Of a DNA stretch of 64,000 nucleotides, positions 41,548 through 51,015 are shown piece after piece (the stretch's first letter is position 1; the number at the start of each line of letters is the position of its first letter). The stretch comes from Streptomyces bungoensis (GTDB lineage: Bacteria > Actinomycetota > Actinomycetes > Streptomycetales > Streptomycetaceae): assembly GCF_001514215.1 (NCBI RefSeq), contig NZ_KQ948866.1, forward strand, positions 124,001-188,000, read 5' to 3'. The notes beneath the pieces are model-generated. The model did not search any database. It was given only the letters and a program-made list of their open reading frames with translations, and was not told the DNA's origin. A program made the position numbers and the translations under genes.

Positions 41548-41583
41548 CCTCCCCCAGTGCCTAAAGCCTGGGAGGTGCCCCCA
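41548..41583. repeat. Streptomyces interspersed palindrome at the lon 3' end
   Basis: CCTCCCCCAGTGCC and GCCTGGGAGGTGCCCCC flank a CTAAA loop. This matches the common Streptomyces palindrome CCTCCCCCAGCT...GGCTGGGAGGTGCCCCC. The lon stop (TAG on minus, 41563-41561) lies in its loop, so the last residues of Lon (MGAPPRL) are coded by the repeat. Confidence 0.65.
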
Positions 41584-44002
41584 TCGCCGCCGCCGGAACC
41601 TCCGGCGCCGCGTCGCTCGTCGCGGGCGCGAGCGCCAGCTCCAGGACCTGGCGGACGTCGGTCACGGCGTGGACGTCGAGCCCGTCCAGCACCTCGGCCG
41701 GGACGTCGTCCAGGTCGGCCTCGTTGCGCTTGGGGATGATGACGGTGGTCACCCCGGCGCGGTGGGCGGCGAGCAGCTTCTGCTTCACGCCGCCGATCGG
41801 CAGCACCCGGCCGGTCAGCGAGACCTCGCCGGTCATGGCGACGTCCGTGCGGACCAGGCGGCCGGAGAGCAGGGACGCGAGGGCCGTGGTCATCGTGATG
41901 CCCGCGCTCGGGCCGTCCTTGGGGACCGCGCCCGCCGGGAAGTGGATGTGCACGCCCCGGTCCTTCAGGTCGGCCACCGGCAGCTCCAGCTCGGCGCCGT
42001 GGCTGCGCAGGAAGCTCAGCGCGATCTGCGCCGACTCCTTCATCACGTCGCCCAGCTGGCCGGTCAGGGTCAGTCCCGCCGCGCCGGTCTCCGGGTCGGC
42101 GAGGGACGCCTCGACGAAGAGCACGTCACCGCCGGCTCCGGTGACCGCGAGGCCGGTCGCCACGCCGGGCACGGCCGTCCGGCGCTCGGCCGGGTCCTGG
42201 GCGGACTCGGGCACGTGGTGCGGGCGCCCGATCAGGCCGCGCAGATCCTCCGGCCGGACGGTGAACGGCAGGTCCCGCTCGCCGAGTTCGTGCTGCGCCG
42301 CGATCTTGCGCAGCAGCCGGGCCAGGGACCGCTCCAGGGTGCGCACGCCCGCCTCGCGGGTGTACTCGCCGGCCAGCCTGCGCAGCGCGCCCTCGTCGAT
42401 CGTGACCTCGTCCGCGCCGAGGCCGGCCCGCTCCAGCTGGCGCGGGAGCAGGTGGTCCCGGGCGATGACGACCTTCTCGTCCTCGGTGTAGCCGTCCAGG
42501 CGGACGATGTCCATGCGGTCGGCGAGCGCCTCCGGGATGGCCTCCAGGACGTTGGCCGTCGCGAGGAACACCACGTCGGACAGGTCGAGTTCGACCTCCA
42601 GGTAGTGGTCCCGGAAGGTGTGGTTCTGCGCGGGGTCGAGGACCTCCAGCAGGGCCGCGGCCGGGTCGCCCCGGTAGTCCGAGCCCACCTTGTCGATCTC
42701 GTCCAGCAGCACCACCGGGTTCATGGACCCGGCCTCCTTGACGGCGCGGACGATCCGGCCGGGCAGCGCGCCGACGTAGGTGCGCCGGTGACCGCGGATC
42801 TCCGCCTCGTCCCGCACGCCGCCGAGGGCGACCCGGACGAACTTGCGGCCCATGGCGTGGGCGACGGACTCGCCGAGCGAGGTCTTGCCGACGCCGGGCG
42901 GGCCGACCAGGGCCAGCACGGCACCGCCGCGCCGCCCGCCGATCACGCCGAGGCCGCGCTCACCGCGCCGCTTGCGCACGGCCAGGTACTCGGTGATGCG
43001 CTCCTTCACGTCGTCCAGGCCCGCGTGCTCGGCGTCCAGGACCGCCTTGGCGCCCTGGATGTCGTACGCGTCCTCGGTCCGCTCGTTCCACGGCATCTCC
43101 AGGACCGTGTCCAGCCAGGTCCGGATCCAGGAGCCCTCGGGCGACTGGTCGGAGGCCCGCTCCAGCTTGTCGACCTCCTTCAGGGCCGCCTCGCGGACCT
43201 TCTCCGGCAGGTCGGCGGCCTCGACGCGGGCGCGGTAGTCGTCGGACTCCTCGCCGTCCTGCTCGCCGTTCAGCTCGCGCAGTTCCTTGCGGACGGCCTC
43301 GAGCTGGCGCCGCAGCAGGAACTCGCGCTGCTGCTTGTCGACGCCCTCCTGGACGTCCTTGGCGATGGTCTCGGCCACGTCCTGCTCGGCGAGGTGGTCG
43401 CGCAGCTGCTGCGCGGCGAGCTTCAGGCGGGCCACCGGGTCGGCGGTCTCCAGCAGGGCGACCTTCTGCTCGGTGGTGAGGAAGGGCGAGTACCCGGAGT
43501 TGTCGGCGAGCGCGGAGACGCCGTCGATGGCCTGGACGCGGTCCACGACCTGCCAGGCGCCGCGCTTCCTGAGCCAGCTGGTGGCGAGGGCCTTGTACTC
43601 CTTGACGAGTTCGGCGACGTGTCCCGGCAGCGGGTCGGGCACCGTCTCGTCGATCCGGGCGCCCTCGACCCACAGGGCCGCGCCGGGTCCGGTGGTGCCC
43701 GCGCCGATCGCCACGCGGCTGCGGCCACGGATCAGCGCGCCCGGGTCGCCGTCGGCCAGCCGGCCGACCTGCTCGACCGTGCCGAGCACACCCGTCTTCG
43801 CGTACGTGCCGTCGATGCGCGGAACCAGCAGCACTCTGGGCTTGCCGGGCTCGGAGCGGGCGGCGGCCTGCGCGGCCTCCACCGCGGCCCGCACCTCGGC
43901 GTCACTCAGGTCCAGCGGCACCACCATGCCGGGCAGCACGACCTCGTCGTCGAGCGGCAGGACGGGCAGGGCGAGCGTGAACGCCGTGGACTCAGCAGCC
44001 AT
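41561..44002 (-). CDS. lon: ATP-dependent protease Lon
   Basis: An 813-residue cytosolic AAA+ protease. N-terminal LON domain (LPVLPLDDEVVLPGMVVPLD), coiled coil (~200-290), AAA+ domain with Walker A GPPGVGKTS (367-375) and Walker B VLLDEIDKVG (~431-440), and protease domain with Ser in PKDGPSAG (S699) and Lys in GGVKQK (K740), the Ser-Lys dyad. It degrades misfolded and regulatory proteins. The HAIR operator at 44024-44044 predicts HspR repression and heat induction, as reported for Streptomyces lividans lon. Confidence 0.97.
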   Translation of the reverse strand: MAAESTAFTLALPVLPLDDEVVLPGMVVPLDLSDAEVRAAVEAAQAAARSEPGKPRVLLVPRIDGTYAKTGVLGTVEQVGRLADGDPGALIRGRSRVAIGAGTTGPGAALWVEGARIDETVPDPLPGHVAELVKEYKALATSWLRKRGAWQVVDRVQAIDGVSALADNSGYSPFLTTEQKVALLETADPVARLKLAAQQLRDHLAEQDVAETIAKDVQEGVDKQQREFLLRRQLEAVRKELRELNGEQDGEESDDYRARVEAADLPEKVREAALKEVDKLERASDQSPEGSWIRTWLDTVLEMPWNERTEDAYDIQGAKAVLDAEHAGLDDVKERITEYLAVRKRRGERGLGVIGGRRGGAVLALVGPPGVGKTSLGESVAHAMGRKFVRVALGGVRDEAEIRGHRRTYVGALPGRIVRAVKEAGSMNPVVLLDEIDKVGSDYRGDPAAALLEVLDPAQNHTFRDHYLEVELDLSDVVFLATANVLEAIPEALADRMDIVRLDGYTEDEKVVIARDHLLPRQLERAGLGADEVTIDEGALRRLAGEYTREAGVRTLERSLARLLRKIAAQHELGERDLPFTVRPEDLRGLIGRPHHVPESAQDPAERRTAVPGVATGLAVTGAGGDVLFVEASLADPETGAAGLTLTGQLGDVMKESAQIALSFLRSHGAELELPVADLKDRGVHIHFPAGAVPKDGPSAGITMTTALASLLSGRLVRTDVAMTGEVSLTGRVLPIGGVKQKLLAAHRAGVTTVIIPKRNEADLDDVPAEVLDGLDVHAVTDVRQVLELALAPATSDAAPEVPAAAMGAPPRL

Positions 44003-44023
44003 GATCTCCCCTTAGGCAGTCAA

Positions 44024-44044
44024 CTTGAGCTATGCCGACTCAAC
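44024..44044. promoter_or_regulatory. HAIR operator (HspR site) upstream of lon
   Basis: CTTGAGC-TATGCCG-ACTCAAC is a near-perfect match to the HspR inverted repeat CTTGAGT-N7-ACTCAAG. It lies 22 bp before the lon start. HspR represses dnaK, clpB and lon operons in Streptomyces, so heat-shock control is expected. Confidence 0.9.
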
Positions 44045-44207
44045 TAACCGGGGCTCCCGCGTTGTTCCCGGGGTGGTGTTCGCTGTGAGCGATCAAGAGG
44101 TATCCGCAGGTGGCGGGTCCCTCGAACGGGTGCATCACGGCCGCGGACCACCGCCGGCTCCGGGAATTCACGTGAACGCCGTGAGCCGTTCGAGCAGGAT
44201 GGGCGCC

Positions 44208-44885
44208 ATGACAGCCGCCTACGACTCTCCCGTGGTCCTGGACCGCCGCGAAGGCCCGTACGGCGAGGTGGTGCTGCGCAGGCAGGGCGCGCTGCTGCAG
44301 ATCATCGCCAACGGGTGCTTCCTGATGGACACCTCCGACGGCCGCTCGGAGCGGCTGCTGGTCGACGCGGCGCGCGCGGCGCTGGACGGGCGCCCGGCGC
44401 CCGGGGTGCTGATCGGCGGGCTGGGGGTGGGCTTCTCACTCGCGCACGCGGCGGCCGATCCGTCCTGGGGGCGGATCACCGTCGTCGAGCGCGAGCCCGC
44501 CGTCGTCGGCTGGCACCGCCGCGGTCCGCTGTCCGCACTGACCGCCGGCGCGCTCGCCGATCCGCGCACGAGCGTCGTCGAGGCCGACCTCGTGCGGTAC
44601 GTGCATGAGACATCGGACACGTTCGACGCCCTGTGCCTCGACATCGACAACGGCCCCGGATGGACCGTCACCGACGACAACGGCGGCCTCTACGATCCTT
44701 CCGGACTCCGGGCGTGCGCACGGGTGTTGAAGCCCGGCGGGGTGCTCGCCGTGTGGTCGGCGCAACCCTCTCCGGATTTTGAAGATAGCTTGCGGAATGC
44801 CGGGTTCCAGCAGGTGCGTACCGAAGAGGTGCCCGTTGCCCGGGGCGTTCCGGACGCCGTGCACCTCGGGGTCCGCCCTGGATAG
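44208..44885 (+). CDS. Spermidine synthase-like methyltransferase-fold protein
   Basis: A 225-residue protein like spermidine synthase: QIIANGCFLMDTSDGRSERL, GVLIGGLGVGFSLAHAAADP (motif I), ITVVEREPAVVGWHR (motif II), FDALCLDIDNGPGWTVTDDN (catalytic-region Asp) and RVLKPGGVLAVWSAQPSPDF. Polyamine synthesis is not certain; many such proteins have unknown substrates. ATG 44208 is 9 nt after AGGA; ATG 44199 is an alternative. Divergent from lon, with an untranslated stretch of 44045-44207. Confidence 0.85.
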   Translation: MTAAYDSPVVLDRREGPYGEVVLRRQGALLQIIANGCFLMDTSDGRSERLLVDAARAALDGRPAPGVLIGGLGVGFSLAHAAADPSWGRITVVEREPAVVGWHRRGPLSALTAGALADPRTSVVEADLVRYVHETSDTFDALCLDIDNGPGWTVTDDNGGLYDPSGLRACARVLKPGGVLAVWSAQPSPDFEDSLRNAGFQQVRTEEVPVARGVPDAVHLGVRPG

Positions 44886-44998
44886 CGACGGCGAGGTGTG
44901 TCCCCGTAATGTGCTGCCCTGACGCGGATCATTCAAGCGTCAATCGCAGACATGGGATCACCCCACGGATTCCGGAACGCAACAAGCAGGGGCGGGCG

Positions 44999-45736
44999 AT
45001 GGAGCAGACACACACCTCCCAGACCGGCGCGACGGCGACCCAGGGCGCGCAGCGCCGGGTGCTGGTCGTCGAGGACGACCCCACGATCGTCGACGCCATC
45101 GCGGCCCGGCTCCGCGCCGAGGGGTTCCTGGTGCAGACCGCGGGCGACGGACCGGCCGCGGTCGACACCGCCGAGGCCTGGCAGCCCGATCTGCTGATCC
45201 TCGACATCATGCTGCCCGGCTTCGACGGCCTGGAGGTATGCCGCCGCGTGCAGGCCGCCCGGCCGGTGCCGGTGCTGATGCTGACCGCGCGCGACGACGA
45301 GACCGACATGCTGGTCGGGCTCGGGGTCGGCGCCGACGACTACATGACCAAGCCGTTCTCCATGCGGGAGCTGGCCGCCCGGGTGCACGTCCTGCTGCGG
45401 CGGGTGGAGCGGGCGGCGATCGCCGCGTCCACGCCGCGCTCCGGCATCCTGCGGCTCGGCGAGCTGGAGATCGACCACGCGCAGCGCCGGGTACGGGTCA
45501 AGGCGGAGGACGTCCATCTGACGCCCACCGAGTTCGACCTGCTGGTGTGCCTGGCGAACACCCCGCGCGCGGTCCTCTCCCGGGAGCAGCTGCTGGCCGA
45601 GGTGTGGGACTGGGCCGACGCCTCCGGCACCCGGACCGTCGACAGCCACATCAAGGCGCTGCGCCGCAAGATCGGCGCCGAGCGGATCCGCACGGTGCAC
45701 GGGGTCGGGTACGCGCTGGAGACCCCGACGCCATGA
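44999..45736 (+). CDS. OmpR/PhoB-family response regulator
   Basis: A 245-residue regulator. Receiver: RRVLVVEDDPTIVDAIAARL with acidic pair, LLILDIMLPGFDGLEV with phospho-Asp, VLMLTARDD, DDYMTKPFSM with Lys. C-terminal winged helix: LTPTEFDLLVCLANTPRAVL, LLAEVWDWADAS and VDSHIKALRRKIG. The cognate kinase overlaps by ATGA. The pair lies upstream of kgd, but the target is unknown. Confidence 0.95.
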   Translation: MEQTHTSQTGATATQGAQRRVLVVEDDPTIVDAIAARLRAEGFLVQTAGDGPAAVDTAEAWQPDLLILDIMLPGFDGLEVCRRVQAARPVPVLMLTARDDETDMLVGLGVGADDYMTKPFSMRELAARVHVLLRRVERAAIAASTPRSGILRLGELEIDHAQRRVRVKAEDVHLTPTEFDLLVCLANTPRAVLSREQLLAEVWDWADASGTRTVDSHIKALRRKIGAERIRTVHGVGYALETPTP

Positions 45737-46845
45737 GCGGCGGACGGGAGCCCGCACGAAGAAGTCCCGGGGAGGACCCCTGGGGCGGCGTACGCCCGTT
45801 CTCGATCAAGACCAAGCTGGGCGCGCTGGTCGTCATCTCGGTGCTGATCACCACCGGTCTGTCCGTGATCGCGGTGCACACCAAGACCGAGCTGCGCTTC
45901 ATCACGGTCTTCTCGATGATCGCCACCCTGCTCATCACGCAGTTCGTGGCGCACTCGCTCACCTCCCCGCTCGACGAGATGAACGCGGTGGCCCGCTCCA
46001 TCTCGCAGGGCGACTACACGCGCCGCGTGAAGGAGAACCGCCGGGACGAGCTGGGCCACCTGGCCGGGACGATCAACGTCATGGCCGACGAGCTGGAGGC
46101 GCAGGACCGCCAGCGCAAGGAGCTGGTGGCGAACGTCTCGCACGAGCTGCGCACCCCGATCGCGGGCCTGCGCGCGGTGCTGGAGAACATCGTCGACGGC
46201 GTCACCGAGGCCGACCCGGAGACCATGCGGACTGCCCTGAAGCAGACCGAGCGGCTCGGCCGGCTGGTGGAGACCCTGCTGGACCTGTCCCGGCTCGACA
46301 ACGGCGTCGTCCCGCTGAAGCTGCGTCGCTTCGAGGTGTGGCCGTACCTGTCGGGCGTGCTGAAGGAGGCCAACATGGTCGCCTCCGCGCGCGCGGGCAT
46401 CGCCTCCGGCTCCGGCACCCACACGCGCACGGACGTGCACCTGCACCTGGACGTCTCCCCGCCGGAGCTGACGGCGCACGCGGACCCCGAGCGCATCCAC
46501 CAGGTGGTCGCCAACCTGATCGACAACGCGGTCAAGCACAGCCCGCCGTACGGCCGGGTGACGCTGAAGGCGCGGCGCGGGCCGCAGCCGGAGTCGCTGG
46601 AGCTTGAGGTGCTGGACGAGGGCCCGGGCATACCGCGCTCGGAGTGGCACCGCGTGTTCGAGCGCTTCAACCGCGGGGCGGTCACCCGGCCGCACGGCCC
46701 GGGCAGCGACGGCGGTACGGGGCTCGGCCTGGCCATCGCCCGGTGGGCCGTGGATCTGCACGGCGGCCGGATCGGTGTGGCCGAATCCGAGCGGGGCTGC
46801 CGGATCATCGTCACTCTTCCGGGCCTGACTTCCGCTTCAAGTTGA
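45733..46845 (+). CDS. Sensor histidine kinase
   Basis: A 370-residue kinase starting at ATG 45733, coupled to the regulator. Two close membrane segments (ALVVISVLITTGLSVIAV and FITVFSMIATLLITQFVA) leave only a short external loop, then HAMP (SISQGDYTRRVKENRRDELG), HisKA LVANVSHELRTPIAGLRA with the phospho-His, and HATPase_c NLIDNAVKHSPP, DEGPGIP and GTGLGLAIARW. It probably senses a membrane or internal signal because it has almost no sensor domain. Confidence 0.95.
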   Translation: MSGGREPARRSPGEDPWGGVRPFSIKTKLGALVVISVLITTGLSVIAVHTKTELRFITVFSMIATLLITQFVAHSLTSPLDEMNAVARSISQGDYTRRVKENRRDELGHLAGTINVMADELEAQDRQRKELVANVSHELRTPIAGLRAVLENIVDGVTEADPETMRTALKQTERLGRLVETLLDLSRLDNGVVPLKLRRFEVWPYLSGVLKEANMVASARAGIASGSGTHTRTDVHLHLDVSPPELTAHADPERIHQVVANLIDNAVKHSPPYGRVTLKARRGPQPESLELEVLDEGPGIPRSEWHRVFERFNRGAVTRPHGPGSDGGTGLGLAIARWAVDLHGGRIGVAESERGCRIIVTLPGLTSASS

Positions 46846-47135
46846 CGTAAAGTCCGGACCCGAGCACAAGATCCACGAGCATCCGGGCAGCCGGACACGT
46901 GTGATCTGGTGCGGACCCGGGAAGCCGTCGCACCAGGGCCCGGCCGGCGATCCCGCGCATCCGCGCACAGATGCGGAACCAGGCTTGTTTCCCGCCATAT
47001 CAAGCCCTGAAACAAGATTTTTGATGTGACTTACGCGACGATGAACGGGCCCGACCTGACCTTCACGGTCTTGGAGGCGTAGCCTTTATTCCCGCTGTCC
47101 ATCACCTTGTGAAGCGGAAGAGGGCGGTTGCCGCC
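46846..47135. other. Intergenic region upstream of kgd
   Basis: A 290-bp gap with a relatively A/T-rich block (GAAACAAGATTTTTGATGTG, 47008-47027) that could carry the kgd promoter. No RNA gene, terminator-grade hairpin or operator was recognised. Confidence 0.4.
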
Positions 47136-50100
47136 GTGTCGCCACAGTCCCCCAGTAACTCGAGCATCTCGACCGACGACCAAGCCGGGAAGAACCCCGC
47201 AGCGGCGTTCGGTCCCAACGAGTGGCTCGTCGACGAGATCTATCAGCAGTACCTCCAGGACCCGAACTCGGTAGACCGAGCCTGGTGGGACTTCTTCGCC
47301 GACTACAAGCCGGGAGCGCCCGCCGCCTCGGCTCCGGCGGGTACTGCGGCCGCGGGGGCCGCAGGGACCACCCCCACGGCTCCCCCGGCCCAGCCAGCGG
47401 CCCCGGCTCCGGCCGCTCCCGCACCGGCCCCTGCCGCGCCCCAGCAGGCCGCTCCGGCGCCCGCTCCCGCGGCGAAGCCCGCGGCCGCGGCCCCGGCCAA
47501 GCCGGCGCAACCCGCACAGGCGCCCGCTCAGCCGAAGCCCAAGCCCGCTCCCGCCACGGCGTCGCCCGACGGCCCGGAGTACGTGACGCTGCGCGGTCCG
47601 TCCGCCGCGGTCGCGAAGAACATGAACGCCTCGCTGGAACTGCCGACGGCCACGTCCGTCCGCGCCGTCCCGGTGAAGCTGCTGTTCGACAACCGCATCG
47701 TCATCAACAACCACCTGAAGCGCGCCCGGGGCGGGAAGATCTCCTTCACGCACCTGATCGGCTTCGCGATGGTGCAGGCCATCAAGGCCATGCCGTCGAT
47801 GAACTACGCGTTCGGCGAGAAGGACGGCAAGCCGACCCTCGTCAAGCCGGCGCACGTCAACCTCGGCCTGGCCATCGACCTGGTGAAGCCCAACGGCGAC
47901 CGCCAGCTCGTCGTGGCCGCCATCAAGAAGGCCGAGACGCTGAACTTCTTCGAGTTCTGGCAGGCCTACGAGGACATCGTCCGCCGCGCCCGCGAGGGCA
48001 AGCTGACGATGGACGACTTCACCGGCGTCACGGTCTCCCTGACCAACCCCGGCGGCCTCGGCACCGTCCACTCCGTGCCGCGCCTGATGCCCGGCCAGTC
48101 CGTGATCATGGGCGTCGGCTCCATGGACTACCCGGCGGAGTTCCAGGGCACCAGCCAGGACACCCTCAACAAGCTCGGCATCTCGAAGGTCATGACGCTC
48201 ACGTCGACCTACGACCACCGGGTGATCCAGGGCGCCGCCTCCGGCGAGTTCCTCCGCCAGGTCGCGAACCTGCTGCTGGGCGAGAACGGCTTCTACGACG
48301 ACATCTTCGAGGCGCTGCGCATCCCCTACGAGCCGGTCCGCTGGCTCAAGGACATCGACACCTCGCACGACGACGACGTCACCAAGGCCGCCCGCGTCTT
48401 CGAGCTGATCCACTCCTACCGGGTCCGCGGCCACGTCATGGCCGACACCGACCCGCTGGAGTACCAGCAGCGCAAGCACCCCGACCTGGACATCACCGAG
48501 CACGGCCTCACCCTGTGGGACCTGGAGCGCGAGTTCGCCGTCGGCGGCTTCGCCGGCAAGTCGATGATGAAGCTGCGCGACATCCTCGGCGTGCTCCGCG
48601 ACTCGTACTGCCGCACCACCGGCATCGAGTTCATGCACATCCAGGACCCCAAGCAGCGCAAGTGGATCCAGGACCGCGTGGAGCGCCCGCACTCCAAGCC
48701 GGAGCGCGAGGAGCAGCTGCGCATCCTGCGCCGGCTGAACGCGGCGGAGGCCTTCGAGACCTTCCTGCAAACGAAGTACGTCGGCCAGAAGCGCTTCTCC
48801 CTGGAGGGCGGCGAGTCCGTCATCCCGCTGCTGGACGCGGTGCTGGACTCGGCCGCCGAGTCCCGCCTGGACGAGGTCGTCATCGGCATGGCCCACCGCG
48901 GCCGCCTGAACGTGCTCGCCAACATCGTCGGCAAGTCGTACGCGCAGATCTTCCGCGAGTTCGAGGGCAACCTCGACCCGAAGTCGATGCACGGCTCCGG
49001 CGACGTGAAGTACCACCTGGGCGCCGAGGGCACCTTCACCGGCCTGGACGGCGAGCAGATCAAGGTCTCCCTGGTCGCGAACCCCTCACATCTGGAGGCG
49101 GTGGACCCGGTCCTGGAGGGCGTCTCGCGCGCCAAGCAGGACATCATCAACAAGGGCGGCACGGACTTCACCGTCCTGCCGGTGGCGATCCACGGCGACG
49201 CGGCCTTCGCGGGCCAGGGCGTGGTGGCCGAGACCCTGAACATGTCGCAGCTGCGCGGCTACCGCACCGGCGGCACGGTCCACATCGTCATCAACAACCA
49301 GGTCGGCTTCACCGCGGCCCCCGAGTCCTCGCGCTCGTCGATGTACGCGACGGACGTGGCGCGCATGATCGAGGCCCCGATCTTCCACGTGAACGGCGAC
49401 GACCCCGAGGCCGTCGTCCGCGTCGCACGCCTCGCCTTCGAGTTCCGCCAGGCGTTCAACAAGGACGTGGTGATCGACCTCATCTGCTACCGCCGCCGCG
49501 GTCACAACGAGTCGGACAACCCGGCCTTCACCCAGCCGCTGATGTACGACCTGATCGACAAGAAGCGCTCGGTGCGCAAGCTGTACACCGAGTCGCTGAT
49601 CGGTCGCGGCGACATCACCCTGGAAGAGGCCGAGCAGGCGCTGCAGGACTACCAGGGCCAGCTGGAGAAGGTGTTCACCGAGGTCCGCGAGGCCACCTCC
49701 CAGCCGGCCGCCGGCGGCCCCCAGGCGCCGCAGGACGGCTTCCCGGTCACGGTCCCGACCGCGGTCTCCACCGAGGTCGTCAAGCGGATCGCCGAGTCCC
49801 AGGTCAACATCCCCGACCACATCACCGTCCACCCGCGTCTGCAGCCGCAGCTGCAGCGCCGTGCGGCGATGGTCGAGGACGGCACGATCGACTGGGGCAT
49901 GGGCGAGACCCTCGCCATCGGCTCCCTGCTCCTGGAGGGCACCCCGGTCCGCCTCGCGGGCCAGGACTCCCAGCGCGGCACCTTCGGCCAGCGCCACGCG
50001 GTGCTGATCGACCGGGAGACCGGCGAGGAGTACACCCCGCTGCAGTACCTCTCCGAGGACCAGGCCCGCCTGAACGTCTACAACTCGCTGCTCTCCGAGT

Positions 50101-50936
50101 ACGCGGCGATGGGCTTCGAGTACGGCTACTCGCTGGCCCGCCCGGACGCGCTGGTGATGTGGGAGGCGCAGTTCGGCGACTTCGTCAACGGCGCGCAGAC
50201 GGTCGTGGACGAGTTCATCTCCTCCGCCGAGCAGAAGTGGTCGCAGACCTCCGGCGTCGTCCTCCTCCTCCCGCACGGCTACGAGGGCCAGGGCCCGGAC
50301 CACTCCTCGGCCCGCCCGGAGCGGTTCCTGCAGCTGTGCGCGCAGAACAACATGACGGTCGCGATGCCGACCTCGCCGGCGAACTACTTCCACCTCCTGC
50401 GGTGGCAGGTGCACAACCCGCACCACAAGCCGCTGGTCGTCTTCACCCCGAAGTCGATGCTGCGCCTGAAGGCCGCGGCGTCGAAGGCGGAGGAGTTCAC
50501 GAGCGGGCAGTTCCGCCCGGTCATCGGCGACGACTCGGTCGACCCGGCCGCGGTCCGCAAGGTCGTCTTCTGCGCCGGCAAGGTCTACTACGACCTGGAG
50601 GCCGAGCGTCAGAGGCGCGGCGCCACGGACACCGCGATCATCCGCATCGAGCGCCTGTACCCGCTGCCGGGTGCCGAGCTCCAGGCGGAGGTCAACAAGT
50701 ACCCGAACGCCGCGAAGTACCTGTGGGCGCAGGAGGAGCCGGCGAACCAGGGTGCCTGGCCGTTCATCGCGCTCAACCTGATCGACCACCTGGACCTGGC
50801 GGTCGGCGCGGACATCCCGGCCGGCGAGCGGCTGCGGCGCATCTCGCGCCCGCACGGCTCGTCCCCGGCGGTGGGCTCGGCCAAGCGCCACCAGGCGGAG
50901 CAGGAGCAGCTGGTGCGTGAGGTGTTCGAGGCGTAG
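47136..50936 (+). CDS. kgd: Multifunctional 2-oxoglutarate decarboxylase/dehydrogenase E1o-E2o (Kgd)
   Basis: A 1266-residue enzyme of the actinobacterial fused type. A short N-terminal E1-type segment (FGPNEWLVDEIYQQYLQDPN) is followed by a ~100-residue Ala/Pro linker, then an E2-like acyltransferase domain (STYDHRVIQGAASGEFL with HxxxD-like motif) and the E1 TPP domains (GDAAFAGQGVVAETLNMSQL, GGTVHIVINNQVGFT, GHNESDNPAFTQPLMY). It decarboxylates 2-oxoglutarate and makes succinyl-CoA in the TCA cycle; no lipoyl domain is present, as in mycobacterial Kgd. GTG 47136 (VSPQSPSNSS) is chosen over GTG 47109 because a purine-rich GAGGGCGG precedes it. Confidence 0.97.
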   Translation: MSPQSPSNSSISTDDQAGKNPAAAFGPNEWLVDEIYQQYLQDPNSVDRAWWDFFADYKPGAPAASAPAGTAAAGAAGTTPTAPPAQPAAPAPAAPAPAPAAPQQAAPAPAPAAKPAAAAPAKPAQPAQAPAQPKPKPAPATASPDGPEYVTLRGPSAAVAKNMNASLELPTATSVRAVPVKLLFDNRIVINNHLKRARGGKISFTHLIGFAMVQAIKAMPSMNYAFGEKDGKPTLVKPAHVNLGLAIDLVKPNGDRQLVVAAIKKAETLNFFEFWQAYEDIVRRAREGKLTMDDFTGVTVSLTNPGGLGTVHSVPRLMPGQSVIMGVGSMDYPAEFQGTSQDTLNKLGISKVMTLTSTYDHRVIQGAASGEFLRQVANLLLGENGFYDDIFEALRIPYEPVRWLKDIDTSHDDDVTKAARVFELIHSYRVRGHVMADTDPLEYQQRKHPDLDITEHGLTLWDLEREFAVGGFAGKSMMKLRDILGVLRDSYCRTTGIEFMHIQDPKQRKWIQDRVERPHSKPEREEQLRILRRLNAAEAFETFLQTKYVGQKRFSLEGGESVIPLLDAVLDSAAESRLDEVVIGMAHRGRLNVLANIVGKSYAQIFREFEGNLDPKSMHGSGDVKYHLGAEGTFTGLDGEQIKVSLVANPSHLEAVDPVLEGVSRAKQDIINKGGTDFTVLPVAIHGDAAFAGQGVVAETLNMSQLRGYRTGGTVHIVINNQVGFTAAPESSRSSMYATDVARMIEAPIFHVNGDDPEAVVRVARLAFEFRQAFNKDVVIDLICYRRRGHNESDNPAFTQPLMYDLIDKKRSVRKLYTESLIGRGDITLEEAEQALQDYQGQLEKVFTEVREATSQPAAGGPQAPQDGFPVTVPTAVSTEVVKRIAESQVNIPDHITVHPRLQPQLQRRAAMVEDGTIDWGMGETLAIGSLLLEGTPVRLAGQDSQRGTFGQRHAVLIDRETGEEYTPLQYLSEDQARLNVYNSLLSEYAAMGFEYGYSLARPDALVMWEAQFGDFVNGAQTVVDEFISSAEQKWSQTSGVVLLLPHGYEGQGPDHSSARPERFLQLCAQNNMTVAMPTSPANYFHLLRWQVHNPHHKPLVVFTPKSMLRLKAAASKAEEFTSGQFRPVIGDDSVDPAAVRKVVFCAGKVYYDLEAERQRRGATDTAIIRIERLYPLPGAELQAEVNKYPNAAKYLWAQEEPANQGAWPFIALNLIDHLDLAVGADIPAGERLRRISRPHGSSPAVGSAKRHQAEQEQLVREVFEA

Positions 50937-50962
50937 GCCTCGCGGCACGGCACCGTACGGGC

Positions 50963-51000
50963 GAGGGCCCGCTCCCGGAACTCTCCGGGGGCGGGCCCTC
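50963..51000. terminator. Bidirectional terminator between kgd and the fxs cluster
   Basis: GAGGGCCCGC (50963-50972) pairs with GCGGGCCCTC (50991-51000), with an inner CCGGA/TCCGG helix. It serves both converging transcripts. Confidence 0.85.
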
Positions 51001-51015
51001 CGCCGTGCACCGTCC

